64,000 nucleotides of DNA from Candidatus Gastranaerophilales bacterium (GTDB taxonomy: Bacteria; Cyanobacteriota; Vampirovibrionia; Gastranaerophilales; Gastranaerophilaceae), in NCBI GenBank assembly GCA_944324945.1, contig CALUYE010000002.1, positions 124,001 through 188,000 of the forward strand, read 5' to 3'. Positions 51,625-58,993 of this stretch are shown piece by piece (positions within the stretch are counted from its first letter, which is position 1; each line of letters opens with the position of its first letter). Under the pieces are notes generated by a model. It was not told the origin of the DNA and ran no database searches. It saw nothing but the letters and a program-made list of their open reading frames with translations. The position numbers were made by a program, and so were the translations under genes.

Positions 51625-54246
51625 ATGACAACTACCAAAGCAAAAAAAGTCGAAGCGGTTGAAACTACCGAACATCTTGACGCATTAATCGACAGAGTAG
51701 TTGCAGCGCAAAAGGAATTTGCTACTTTTTCTCAAGAACAAGTAGATAAAATTTTTAAAGCCGCAGCAACAGCAGCAGACAAAGCACGTATTCCTTTAGC
51801 CAAAATGGCAAGAGAAGAAACGGGAATGGGTGTTGTTGAAGACAAAATCATTAAAAACCATTTTGCTTCAGAATACATTTATAACAAACACAAAAACACA
51901 AAAACTTGCGGAATTATTGAAGAAGATAAAGCAAACGGAATTAAAGTTGTAGCTGAACCCTTAGGCGTTTTAGCTGGTATCGTTCCTACAACAAATCCGA
52001 CATCAACTGCTATATTTAAATCATTAATAGCTCTTAAAACAAGAAACGGAATCATTTTTTCACCACACCCCAGAGCTAAAAAATGCACAATTGAAGCAGC
52101 TAAATTGGTTTTAGACGCAGCTGTTAAAGCAGGCGCTCCAAAAGACATCATTGGCTGGATTGATGTACCTTCAATTGAATTATCCGGAATGCTTATGAAA
52201 CACAAAAAAATTGCCTGCATTTTAGCAACAGGCGGCCCCGGAATGGTAACTGCAGCTTATTCATCAGGCAACCCTGCTCTTGGTGTTGGTCCCGGTAACT
52301 GCTCGGTTGTAATTGATGAAACAGCAGATATTAAAACGGCAGTTTCTTCAATTTTAATGTCTAAAACGTTCGATAACGGCATGATATGCGCATCTGAACA
52401 ATCAGTTATTGTTGTTGATTCAATTTATGAAGAAGTAAAAAAAGAATTTGCTTACAGAGGCGCATATATTATGAATGATGAAGAAAAACAAAAACTTGTT
52501 GATCTTCCGTTTATTGATCCTGCAAGAGGTACGGCGCATCCTAAAATCGTAGGTCAAAGCGCACATACAATCGCAGAATTAGCAGGATTTAATGTTCCTG
52601 ATAATGCTAAAGTTTTAATCGGTGAAAGGCCTGAAGTAAACTGGGATGATCCTTTCTCAAGAGAAAAATTGTCTCCTATTTTAGCAATGTATAGAGCATC
52701 AAGCTTCGAAGATGCTGCAGATAAGGCATATTATCTTGTATCAAGAGGCGGTGCAGGTCATACTTCCGTTTTATATACGGACGATAGAAAAAAAGACAGA
52801 ATAAATGCCTATGCTAAGAAAATGCCTTCTTGCAGGGTTTTAATCAATCAACCTTCAAGCCAAGGCGGTATTGGCGATTTATACAACTTCAGAATGGAAC
52901 CTTCTTTAACCCTTGGATGCGGTTCATGGGGCAGAAACTCTGTTTCGGGTAACGTTGGCGTTAAAGATCTTTTAAACTACAAAAGAGTTGCAGAAAGGAG
53001 AGAAAATATGCTTTGGTTTAAGGTTCCTCAAAAAGTTTACTTCAAACGCGGCGCAACCGATTTAGCACTTCGTGAATTACAAGGAAGAAAAAAAGCGTTC
53101 ATCGTAACTGATAGATTCTTGTTTAATTCAGGTGCTGCTGATCAAATTACAAAAGTTCTTGACGATATCGGAATTGACCATGAAATTTTCTTTGATGTTA
53201 AACCGGATCCTACTCTATCAACAATAGAAGAAGCATACACGATTATGAAACCGTTTGAACCTGATGTAATCATTGCTCTTGGCGGCGGTTCTCCGATGGA
53301 TGCGGCTAAAATATTGTGGTTAAGATATGAACAACCTGATACCGTATTTGAAGACATCGCAATGAGATTTATGGATATCAGAAAAAGAATCTGCGAACTT
53401 CCCGAACTTGGTAAAAAAGCCTTAATGGTTGCAATTCCTACAACCTCAGGTACAGGTTCTGAAGTTACACCTTTCTCAATCATTACCGATGATAAATCAG
53501 GCGTTAAATATGCAATTGCGGATTATGCACTTACTCCTTCAATGGCTATCGTTGATCCTAACTTTGTTGACGGTATGCCAAAAGGTTTAACCGCAGCATC
53601 AGGAATTGACGCTTTAGTACACGCCGTTGAAGCTTATGTATCCTGCATGGCTACAAACTTCACAAATTCAAATGCGCTTGAAGCAACAAAACTTGTATTT
53701 AAATACTTAAGCCGTTCATATCATGAAGGTGCTAATGATCCGATTGCAAGAGAAAAAATGCACTATGCCGCAACAATTGCAGCTATGGCATTTGCTAACG
53801 CATTTTTAGGATTGTGCCACTCTATGGCTCATAAATTGGGTGCATTGTTCCACATTCCTCACGGTGTAGCTAACGCATTGTTAATAAGGCAAATTATTAA
53901 ATACAATGCAACGGATTGCCCGAAAAAACAAGCTACATTCCCGCAATATAAATACCCCTGCGCTATTGAAAGATACGCTCAAATTGCGGACGAATTAAAG
54001 CTTGGCGGTTCAACAAACGAAGAAAAAACTCAATTATTAATCGATGCTATTGATAAACTAATGAAAGATATCGAACTTCCTAATTCAATCAAAGACTTTG
54101 GCATTTCGGAAGAAGAATTCTATGCTAAACTTGATGATATGGTTGAATTGGCATTTGACGACCAATGCACGGGCGCAAACCCTGTATATCCGATAATGGA
54201 AGATATGAAGAAAATATACATTGATGCATTCAATGGCGTTGTATAG
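51625..54246 (+). CDS. adhE: bifunctional acetaldehyde-CoA/alcohol dehydrogenase
   Basis: An 873-aa fusion that reduces acetyl-CoA to acetaldehyde and then ethanol, regenerating two NAD. The N-terminal aldehyde dehydrogenase domain (1-440) has the catalytic cysteine C255 (NGMICASEQS). The C-terminal iron-dependent alcohol dehydrogenase domain has GGGSPMDAAKI, TSGTGSEVTPF, and the iron ligands in GLCHSMAHKLGALFHIPHG. The AAGGAG site is strong. Rex, the NADH-responsive repressor that commonly controls adhE, lies next downstream. This points to ethanol-type fermentation. Confidence 0.97.
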   Translation: MTTTKAKKVEAVETTEHLDALIDRVVAAQKEFATFSQEQVDKIFKAAATAADKARIPLAKMAREETGMGVVEDKIIKNHFASEYIYNKHKNTKTCGIIEEDKANGIKVVAEPLGVLAGIVPTTNPTSTAIFKSLIALKTRNGIIFSPHPRAKKCTIEAAKLVLDAAVKAGAPKDIIGWIDVPSIELSGMLMKHKKIACILATGGPGMVTAAYSSGNPALGVGPGNCSVVIDETADIKTAVSSILMSKTFDNGMICASEQSVIVVDSIYEEVKKEFAYRGAYIMNDEEKQKLVDLPFIDPARGTAHPKIVGQSAHTIAELAGFNVPDNAKVLIGERPEVNWDDPFSREKLSPILAMYRASSFEDAADKAYYLVSRGGAGHTSVLYTDDRKKDRINAYAKKMPSCRVLINQPSSQGGIGDLYNFRMEPSLTLGCGSWGRNSVSGNVGVKDLLNYKRVAERRENMLWFKVPQKVYFKRGATDLALRELQGRKKAFIVTDRFLFNSGAADQITKVLDDIGIDHEIFFDVKPDPTLSTIEEAYTIMKPFEPDVIIALGGGSPMDAAKILWLRYEQPDTVFEDIAMRFMDIRKRICELPELGKKALMVAIPTTSGTGSEVTPFSIITDDKSGVKYAIADYALTPSMAIVDPNFVDGMPKGLTAASGIDALVHAVEAYVSCMATNFTNSNALEATKLVFKYLSRSYHEGANDPIAREKMHYAATIAAMAFANAFLGLCHSMAHKLGALFHIPHGVANALLIRQIIKYNATDCPKKQATFPQYKYPCAIERYAQIADELKLGGSTNEEKTQLLIDAIDKLMKDIELPNSIKDFGISEEEFYAKLDDMVELAFDDQCTGANPVYPIMEDMKKIYIDAFNGVV

Positions 54247-54260
54247 TTTCAATTGATTTA

Positions 54261-54294
54261 AAAGAGGCTTAATAAAATATTAAGCCTCTTTTTT
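54261..54294 (+). terminator. hairpin between adhE and rex
   Basis: AAGAGGCTTAATA, 3-nt loop, TATTAAGCCTCTT, T-run. It is immediately followed by the rex Shine-Dalgarno (AAAGGA), so rex is probably read at reduced level through it. Confidence 0.75.
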
Positions 54295-54306
54295 AAAGGA
54301 AAAACC

Positions 54307-54930
54307 ATGAAATCCGAGTTATCTCAAAGAACAATAAACAGATTAACGCAATATTACACGATACTTAGAGATTATTCCAAAAAGGAAATTAAAAACATTA
54401 CCTCATCATCAATTTCATCAATGCTTGAAATTGACGAAACACAAGTTAGAAAAGATTTAAAAAATATAAAATGCAAAGGTAAATGCAAAGTAGGTTATGA
54501 AGTAAATGAGCTTAAAGCTCAAATAGAAGATGTTCTTGATTATAAAGTTATAAAAAAAGCCTTTGTAATAGGAGCAGGTAACTTAGGACAGGCATTATCA
54601 GGCTATTCTAAATTTAGGGAGTTTGGGCTTGATATAGTTGCTCTTTTTGATATTGATGAAAATAAAATAGGTAAAACCATAAACGGAAAAACTATATATA
54701 ATCTTTGCGATCTTGAAAAATTGATTAAAAAATATCAAGTAAATATCGGAATTTTAACAACCCCAAATAAAGTTGCGCAGGGTGTTTGTGATTATATGGT
54801 TAAATCAGGCATTAAATATATCTGGAATTTTGCACCAAGCGTTTTAGTTGCGCACAAAGGGGTCAAAATATGGCAAGAGAACTTAATCGGGAGTTTTATT
54901 GAGTTTTGTGCAATAGCGGATATAAAATAA
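54307..54930 (+). CDS. rex: redox-sensing transcriptional repressor Rex
   Basis: A 207-aa repressor whose DNA binding is relieved by NADH. An N-terminal winged helix (about 8-65, with SMLEIDETQVRKDL) precedes a Rossmann fold with GAGNLG (89-94) and DIDENKIGK. The C-terminal helix (VKIWQENLIGSFIEF) swaps in the dimer. Helix and length are typical. It probably represses adhE; I did not see a clean consensus Rex site (TTGTGA-N6-TCACAA) in the adhE upstream region. An AAAGGA site precedes the ATG. Confidence 0.94.
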   Translation: MKSELSQRTINRLTQYYTILRDYSKKEIKNITSSSISSMLEIDETQVRKDLKNIKCKGKCKVGYEVNELKAQIEDVLDYKVIKKAFVIGAGNLGQALSGYSKFREFGLDIVALFDIDENKIGKTINGKTIYNLCDLEKLIKKYQVNIGILTTPNKVAQGVCDYMVKSGIKYIWNFAPSVLVAHKGVKIWQENLIGSFIEFCAIADIK

Positions 54931-55029
54931 TTGTAACAAAAGGTTAAGCGGAAAATGCAGCTAAAATTAGCATAATTCCTGAATCTTTAGATAATTATAA
55001 AAATTATCACATTTTTTTAAATTATTTGC

Positions 55030-55057
55030 TTGCAAAAAAATATTTTTCCTGTACTAT
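55030..55057 (+). promoter_or_regulatory. promoter of candidate ncRNA
   Basis: TTGCAA (55030-55035), 16-nt spacer, TACTAT (55052-55057). Transcript start expected near 55064. Confidence 0.5.
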
Positions 55058-55063
55058 AGATAA

Positions 55064-55230
55064 TGCGCCATAAATCAAATCAGATAAGGCGAACATACCC
55101 AAAAGAATAAGGTCATGCATTAACAACAATTAAAAAAAACCGAATTTGATAGGTTTCAAAAACGGTTAAATAATGAGTCTTGTATCGTTAGTAAATCTTA
55201 AAGCCCGAATTACATATTTGGGCTTTTCTT
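55064..55230 (+). ncRNA. candidate structured non-coding RNA of about 165-170 nt
   Basis: A promoter and terminator enclose it. Inside, CGCC and GGCG near the 5' end can pair. A nested hairpin follows at 55138-55167: AACCG with CGGTT enclosing TTTGA with TCAAA and symmetric AA/AA internal bulges. The region is less AT-biased than the flanks. Small reading frames exist (for example a 15-codon one at the 5' end), but without Shine-Dalgarno sites. It does not match tmRNA, 4.5S RNA or RNase P; I could not fold it as 6S RNA. Function unknown. Confidence 0.45.
55200..55230 (+). terminator. terminator of candidate ncRNA
   Basis: AAAGCCCGAAT, 5-nt loop, ATTTGGGCTTT (one G-U pair), T-rich tail. Confidence 0.75.
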
Positions 55231-55298
55231 TTATTATTCTACATAATATATAAAAAATTAAAATACTACATATATATTATAAATCAAAAGTATATATT

Positions 55299-55703
55299 CT
55301 AATCGCCCAATTCATTCGAAGAAGTTTTAACTACTTCATTTTTAAGCTTTTTCCATATATACATCCCACCAGATAAAACTTTTACTTTATATCCTTTATC
55401 GGCAAGAATATAGGCTGTTTTACAGGCAAGCGTGCAATATTCGCTTGATGAATACACAATATTAAGCTTATCTTTATCGAACATAACAAGATGGTTTTCT
55501 AAATCACTAAAGGGCACATGGATTGCATAAGGTATATGGCCGTCAATATAATCGTCATATTCTCTTACATCAACAATGTTTATATCTTTAATAAACTCGT
55601 CAATTCTCCTTTTTAATTCATAAGGGCTTATCATAAATGATATTTTTTCCAAGAAAAAATTGCGCGCTTTTTTTGTTTCGTCCGTAATAAATTTTATTTC
55701 CAT
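55299..55703 (-). CDS. rhodanese-like domain protein
   Basis: A 134-aa protein consisting of an N-terminal 35 residues and one rhodanese domain. Marks are NIVDVREYDDYIDGHIPYAIHVPFSDL, then the active-site loop IVYSSSEYCTLACKTAYILADKGYKVKVLSGGMYIWKK. The catalytic cysteine is most likely the one in SEYC; a second cysteine follows 4 residues later (CTLAC), as in thiol-active variants. Rhodaneses carry sulfane sulfur. The AAGGAG site is clear. Two ATTCGAT boxes upstream (55727, 55757) are shared with the regulator gene next to it. Confidence 0.85.
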   Translation of the reverse strand: MEIKFITDETKKARNFFLEKISFMISPYELKRRIDEFIKDINIVDVREYDDYIDGHIPYAIHVPFSDLENHLVMFDKDKLNIVYSSSEYCTLACKTAYILADKGYKVKVLSGGMYIWKKLKNEVVKTSSNELGD

Positions 55704-55726
55704 TTTTTTCTCCTTAAATTATATCT

Positions 55727-55764
55727 ATTCGATTGGTAGTTATAATATTTCATATCATTCGATA
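55727..55764. promoter_or_regulatory. two ATTCGAT boxes upstream of rhodanese gene
   Basis: ATTCGATT (55727-55734) and ATTCGATA (55757-55764), 30 bp apart. Further copies flank the neighbouring regulator at 56523, 56635 and 56728. Confidence 0.35.
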
Positions 55765-55784
55765 CGACTGATAGCGATAATAAT

Positions 55785-56471
55785 CTAAACAATACCTTCT
55801 TTAATTGCCTTAACTGCTGCCTGTGTTCTATCATCAACAACAAGCTTTTGAATAATATTGCAAACATGAGCTTTTGAAGTGTGTTCCGAAATATTAAGAG
55901 CTTGCGCTATCTGCTGATTCGATTTACCATCTACCACAAGCTTTAAAACCTCATATTCTCTTGCGGTCAAATTTGCATGGGTTGTTTTAAAGTTTGAGCG
56001 CGAAACTTGAGTATTAGGAACAACGTTTGGATTTAATTCTCTTAATATTTGCACAACTTTTTTATCAATCCACATTGCACCTGCAGCAACGGATTTTACA
56101 ATCATATCCAATAATTCCGAATTAACGTCTTTTAAAATATAACCGTAAATACCCATTTTCATGGCTTTATTTATAACATGTTCGTTGCAGTGCGTCGTTA
56201 AGATGACAAATTTTATATTGGGTTTCTGCGCGTTGACTTTTTCAATTAAATCAAGTCCGTTAATATCACCCAATTCTAAATCCAACAAAACTACATCGGG
56301 ATTCTGTGCCAAAATTTTTGAAACCCCCTCTTTGCCGTTTTGCGCTTCTGCAATAACGCAGATTTTTTTTGAATTTTCAAATAAAGATTTTATACCGCAT
56401 CTGAATAATTTATGATCATCTACAAGCATAAGCCTTATTTTATCGCTTGCGTTGGTAATTGTATTTTGCAT
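55785..56471 (-). CDS. NarL/FixJ-family response regulator (orphan)
   Basis: A 228-aa regulator. The N-terminal receiver has D18/D19 (LMLVDDHKLFR), phospho-acceptor D64 (VVLLDLEL) and a KD motif (ILKDVN). The C-terminal LuxR-type helix-turn-helix (about 160-225) reads LTAREYEVLKLVVDGKSNQQIAQALNISEHTSKAHVCNIIQKL. No kinase gene is adjacent. The AAGGAG site is clear. ATTCGAT/AATCGATT boxes lie on both sides and could be its own sites. The rhodanese gene downstream may be in the same regulon. Confidence 0.93.
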   Translation of the reverse strand: MQNTITNASDKIRLMLVDDHKLFRCGIKSLFENSKKICVIAEAQNGKEGVSKILAQNPDVVLLDLELGDINGLDLIEKVNAQKPNIKFVILTTHCNEHVINKAMKMGIYGYILKDVNSELLDMIVKSVAAGAMWIDKKVVQILRELNPNVVPNTQVSRSNFKTTHANLTAREYEVLKLVVDGKSNQQIAQALNISEHTSKAHVCNIIQKLVVDDRTQAAVKAIKEGIV

Positions 56472-56858
56472 AACTTTACTCCTTAATTTTGTTTCAGGAT
56501 ATCAATTAAAAAATATAATTTCATTCGATTTATATCTTATTTAAGTACAATTATTTTAAGATTTTAAACTTGAATAATAATTTAAACTCATGCTATACAA
56601 AATTAAATCAGTTTCAAATAATAAGACCGCTCAGAATCGATTTTAAGACGCCTTATTTTATTTTCTAATACCAAACTTCATTTTTAATCTTTGACCCCCT
56701 GTTTACATAATATACATTATCATAACCAATCGATTCAATCTAAAATAGGGTTTAAATATAGTAATATTACTATTTAATATTTTGGTATTTATGTTGTATT
56801 TTATTTGAAATTATTTTAAGATTTTTGAGTTTTTATTAATATGTTTTATAATTCAATT
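56472..56858. other. long regulatory intergenic region
   Basis: This stretch of 387 nt separates the NarL-type gene from the divergent FAD gene. It holds ATTCGATT (56523-56530), AATCGATT (56635-56642), AATCGATT (56728-56735), a 16-bp perfect palindrome ATAGTAATATTACTAT (56758-56773), and the FAD-gene promoter at 56825. No open reading frame is supported. Confidence 0.5.
56825..56858 (+). promoter_or_regulatory. leaderless promoter of FAD oxidoreductase gene
   Basis: TTGAGT (56825-56830), 16-nt spacer, TATAAT (56847-56852), TCAATT, ATG at 56859. No Shine-Dalgarno; the ATG at 56841 would lie inside the promoter. Confidence 0.65.
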
Positions 56859-58148
56859 ATGGAAAAAAAATTAAAATATGATGTTGCAATAATCGGTGGT
56901 GGTACATCGGGGTGTGCTTGCGCTTATAATTGCGCTAGGAATGATTTAAAAACTCTTCTTGTTGAAAAGAATAATTTTTTAGGCGGTTTGATGACAGGGG
57001 GGCTTGTTGTCCCTGTTATGAAATCATCTGTTGATGATATAAACTGCGATTATTATAAAAAACTTGTTAATTGTGCTAAAAAATATAATGCACAAATAAC
57101 ATACAAAGATAAAAATGACGGCTGGTTTAATCCTGAGCTTTTAAAAATTGTACTTGATGAAATTTTAACATCGCCTGATGTAAATAACAATTTAGACATT
57201 TTATTTGAAACAGACATAATGGAAGTTATAAAAAAAGATAGTTCCATAAAAAGTGTTATTCTATCATGTGGATTATTATCAATACCTATTGAATCGACAT
57301 ATTTTGTTGATGCAACGGGCTGTGCAAAACTTTCAAAATTATCTGGATGTGAATTTTTATCAGATACTGAAATGATTCAAAAAAATACTCTAAGGTTTAT
57401 TTTGGGAAATGTCGATGTTAATCGATTTTGTGAGTTTATTAAAAATGTAGATAATAATGAGGATATTACCAATACCTATCTAGACGAGAGAAATACAAAT
57501 AATGAACTCCATTTTACAACAGCTTCCACTGCTGATACGTCAAAATTCTGGGCTTTGGATAAATATTTAAAGCTCGGGGTTGATGATAAAATACTTCTTG
57601 AAGAAGACAGGGAATATTTTCAAATTTTTTCGATTGCAGGAGCTAAAGGTGAGGTTGCGTTTAATTGTCCGAGAATAAATAACTACAAAAACAACCCCTA
57701 TAAAGCATCAAGAGAGCTTATTTATGCAAGAAAAGCAATACTAAGGCTTTTAAACTTTACAAAAAAATATTTCCCCGGGTTTGAGGATGCTATAATAGTC
57801 AATATCGCAACCCAAACGGGAATCAGAGAAGAAGGCAGAGTTAAAACAAAGTATATCTATAAAAAAGAAGATATGCTCAATAATAAAACCTTTAAAACCT
57901 CTGTTTTAAAGGCAAATTATGAAATTGATATCCATAATAACGATAAAAGAAAAACAACAATCGATAAAATGCCTTCCTATTCTCTTCCGATTGAGAGCCT
58001 TATGAGCTATGATATTAATAATCTTTTTGTCATAGGAAAAATCTTAGGGGCTGATTTTGAAGCGCACAGCGCGCTAAGGGTTCAAAAAAGCTGTATGTCA
58101 ACAGGTGAAGGTGTTGCAAAATATATTAAATCAATTATGAAAAATTAA
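56859..58148 (+). CDS. FAD-dependent oxidoreductase (FAD_oxidored family)
   Basis: A 429-aa flavoprotein. The N-terminal Rossmann motif is VAIIGGGTSGCACAYNCARND, followed by LLVEKNNFLGGLMTGG, characteristic of the FAD-dependent FAD_oxidored (PF12831-like) group. FVDATGCAKLSKLSGCEF and the C-terminal FVIGKILGADFEAHSALRVQKSCMSTGEGVAKYI form the second FAD contact. The substrate is unknown. The ATG at 56859 is fixed by the promoter. It has three cysteines near the Rossmann motif. The next gene starts 41 nt downstream. Confidence 0.85.
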   Translation: MEKKLKYDVAIIGGGTSGCACAYNCARNDLKTLLVEKNNFLGGLMTGGLVVPVMKSSVDDINCDYYKKLVNCAKKYNAQITYKDKNDGWFNPELLKIVLDEILTSPDVNNNLDILFETDIMEVIKKDSSIKSVILSCGLLSIPIESTYFVDATGCAKLSKLSGCEFLSDTEMIQKNTLRFILGNVDVNRFCEFIKNVDNNEDITNTYLDERNTNNELHFTTASTADTSKFWALDKYLKLGVDDKILLEEDREYFQIFSIAGAKGEVAFNCPRINNYKNNPYKASRELIYARKAILRLLNFTKKYFPGFEDAIIVNIATQTGIREEGRVKTKYIYKKEDMLNNKTFKTSVLKANYEIDIHNNDKRKTTIDKMPSYSLPIESLMSYDINNLFVIGKILGADFEAHSALRVQKSCMSTGEGVAKYIKSIMKN

Positions 58149-58152
58149 TAAA

Positions 58153-58189
58153 GTGTCAATTTTTATCCTAAATTTGTCTTTATTAATAT
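58153..58189 (+). promoter_or_regulatory. shared bipartite promoter motif, looser copy e
   Basis: GTGTCA (58153-58158), 17 nt, GTCTTTATTA (58176-58185), then ATG at 58190. CAATTTTT and CTTTATTA align without gaps with copy c, and the ATG falls in the same register. Confidence 0.45.
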
Positions 58190-58993
58190 ATGATAATCGG
58201 AAATTCACCTTATAGAGCAGATATAGTTTCAAATAATCCTCAAGCACAAAGAAATACTTTGTCTGGTTCAATATGCCGTAGAGTGGATACATTTCACAAA
58301 AGTAAGGTTTTTGACACAAATGATTTAAGCAATATTCCAACTCCCATCGTTGAAACAGCAAACAACTGTGCGGTTGTTTCAAAGAATCTTAAAAAACATT
58401 ATGATAAGCTATATGGCAAACATAACTGGGAATATGTTTCAATTGGCAGATCGTGCTCTAAAATTGCTGATTGTCTCAGATTTTTAGGAGTAGATTCTTC
58501 TACTATTCCGATTTCAAATTTAACAAACGGGGTTCAAAGCGGACTGGAACTTTGTTCAAAAGACGGTTTTGAAGAATATCGCAATTTTATCTACGGACTT
58601 GGCTTAAACCCCGATAACATCAAAAATTCAACAAAAAAATTCATATTTCAAGACTATTGCGATTCAGGCAAAAGCCTGAAGCGTTTTGAAGAATTTATAA
58701 GAAGCAAAGACATGGGTTTAGATTTTGAAAATGTAATTTTTGAAAGTATAAATTCTACATTTGATAATATATTCAAAGCAAAAGAGGTTGACTTTGATGA
58801 TTTTAAAAAGATGATGGAATTTAATTTAAGCCTTGCAAACCAGTCATCAATAAGAAGCATTAAAACATATACAAACATAAAAAAACTTCCACCACACCAA
58901 CTTAAAAGAATAGTTAACGGAATTGAAGATGCGTGTTATGTATTAAATCCCGATTTTGAAAATGCGCTTAAATATTTCCTTAAAAATATCTGA
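58190..58993 (+). CDS. phosphoribosyltransferase-like protein, lineage-specific
   Basis: A 267-aa protein of unknown function. WEYVSIGRSCSKIADCLRFLG (80-100) and KFIFQDYCDSGKSL (150-163) resemble the first strand/loop and the PRPP loop of type I phosphoribosyltransferases (where DDxxxTGxTL is usual); the acidic pair is reduced to QD here. The N-terminus (MIIGNSPYRADIVSN) and the C-terminal helical region are unfamiliar. No Shine-Dalgarno; promoter copy e ends at the ATG. Its stop codon abuts that of the convergent kinase-like gene. A nucleotide-binding effector or enzyme is possible; activity is unproven. Confidence 0.6.
   Translation: MIIGNSPYRADIVSNNPQAQRNTLSGSICRRVDTFHKSKVFDTNDLSNIPTPIVETANNCAVVSKNLKKHYDKLYGKHNWEYVSIGRSCSKIADCLRFLGVDSSTIPISNLTNGVQSGLELCSKDGFEEYRNFIYGLGLNPDNIKNSTKKFIFQDYCDSGKSLKRFEEFIRSKDMGLDFENVIFESINSTFDNIFKAKEVDFDDFKKMMEFNLSLANQSSIRSIKTYTNIKKLPPHQLKRIVNGIEDACYVLNPDFENALKYFLKNI

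Larger units (their letters stand above)
54931..55298. other. intergenic region holding a candidate ncRNA
   Basis: This gap of 368 nt contains a promoter (55030-55057), a structured segment and a terminator (55200-55230), described separately. I see no supported protein gene; the outer parts (54931-55029 and 55236-55298) are plain AT-rich sequence. Confidence 0.6.

Noticed and set aside
51625-54930. A consensus Rex operator upstream of adhE
   Set aside because: GTGATA and TATCAC are about 19 nt apart, too far for the TTGTGA-N6-TCACAA form, so I did not call one.
55064-55230. 6S RNA, tmRNA or 4.5S RNA identity for the intergenic RNA
   Set aside because: No end-to-end pairing for 6S, no ACCA end or resume frame for tmRNA, and no conserved SRP loop for 4.5S.
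56472-56858. A CRISPR array or tandem repeat in the long intergenic region
   Set aside because: The repeated boxes are only 7-8 bp and irregularly spaced; there are no spacers of constant length.
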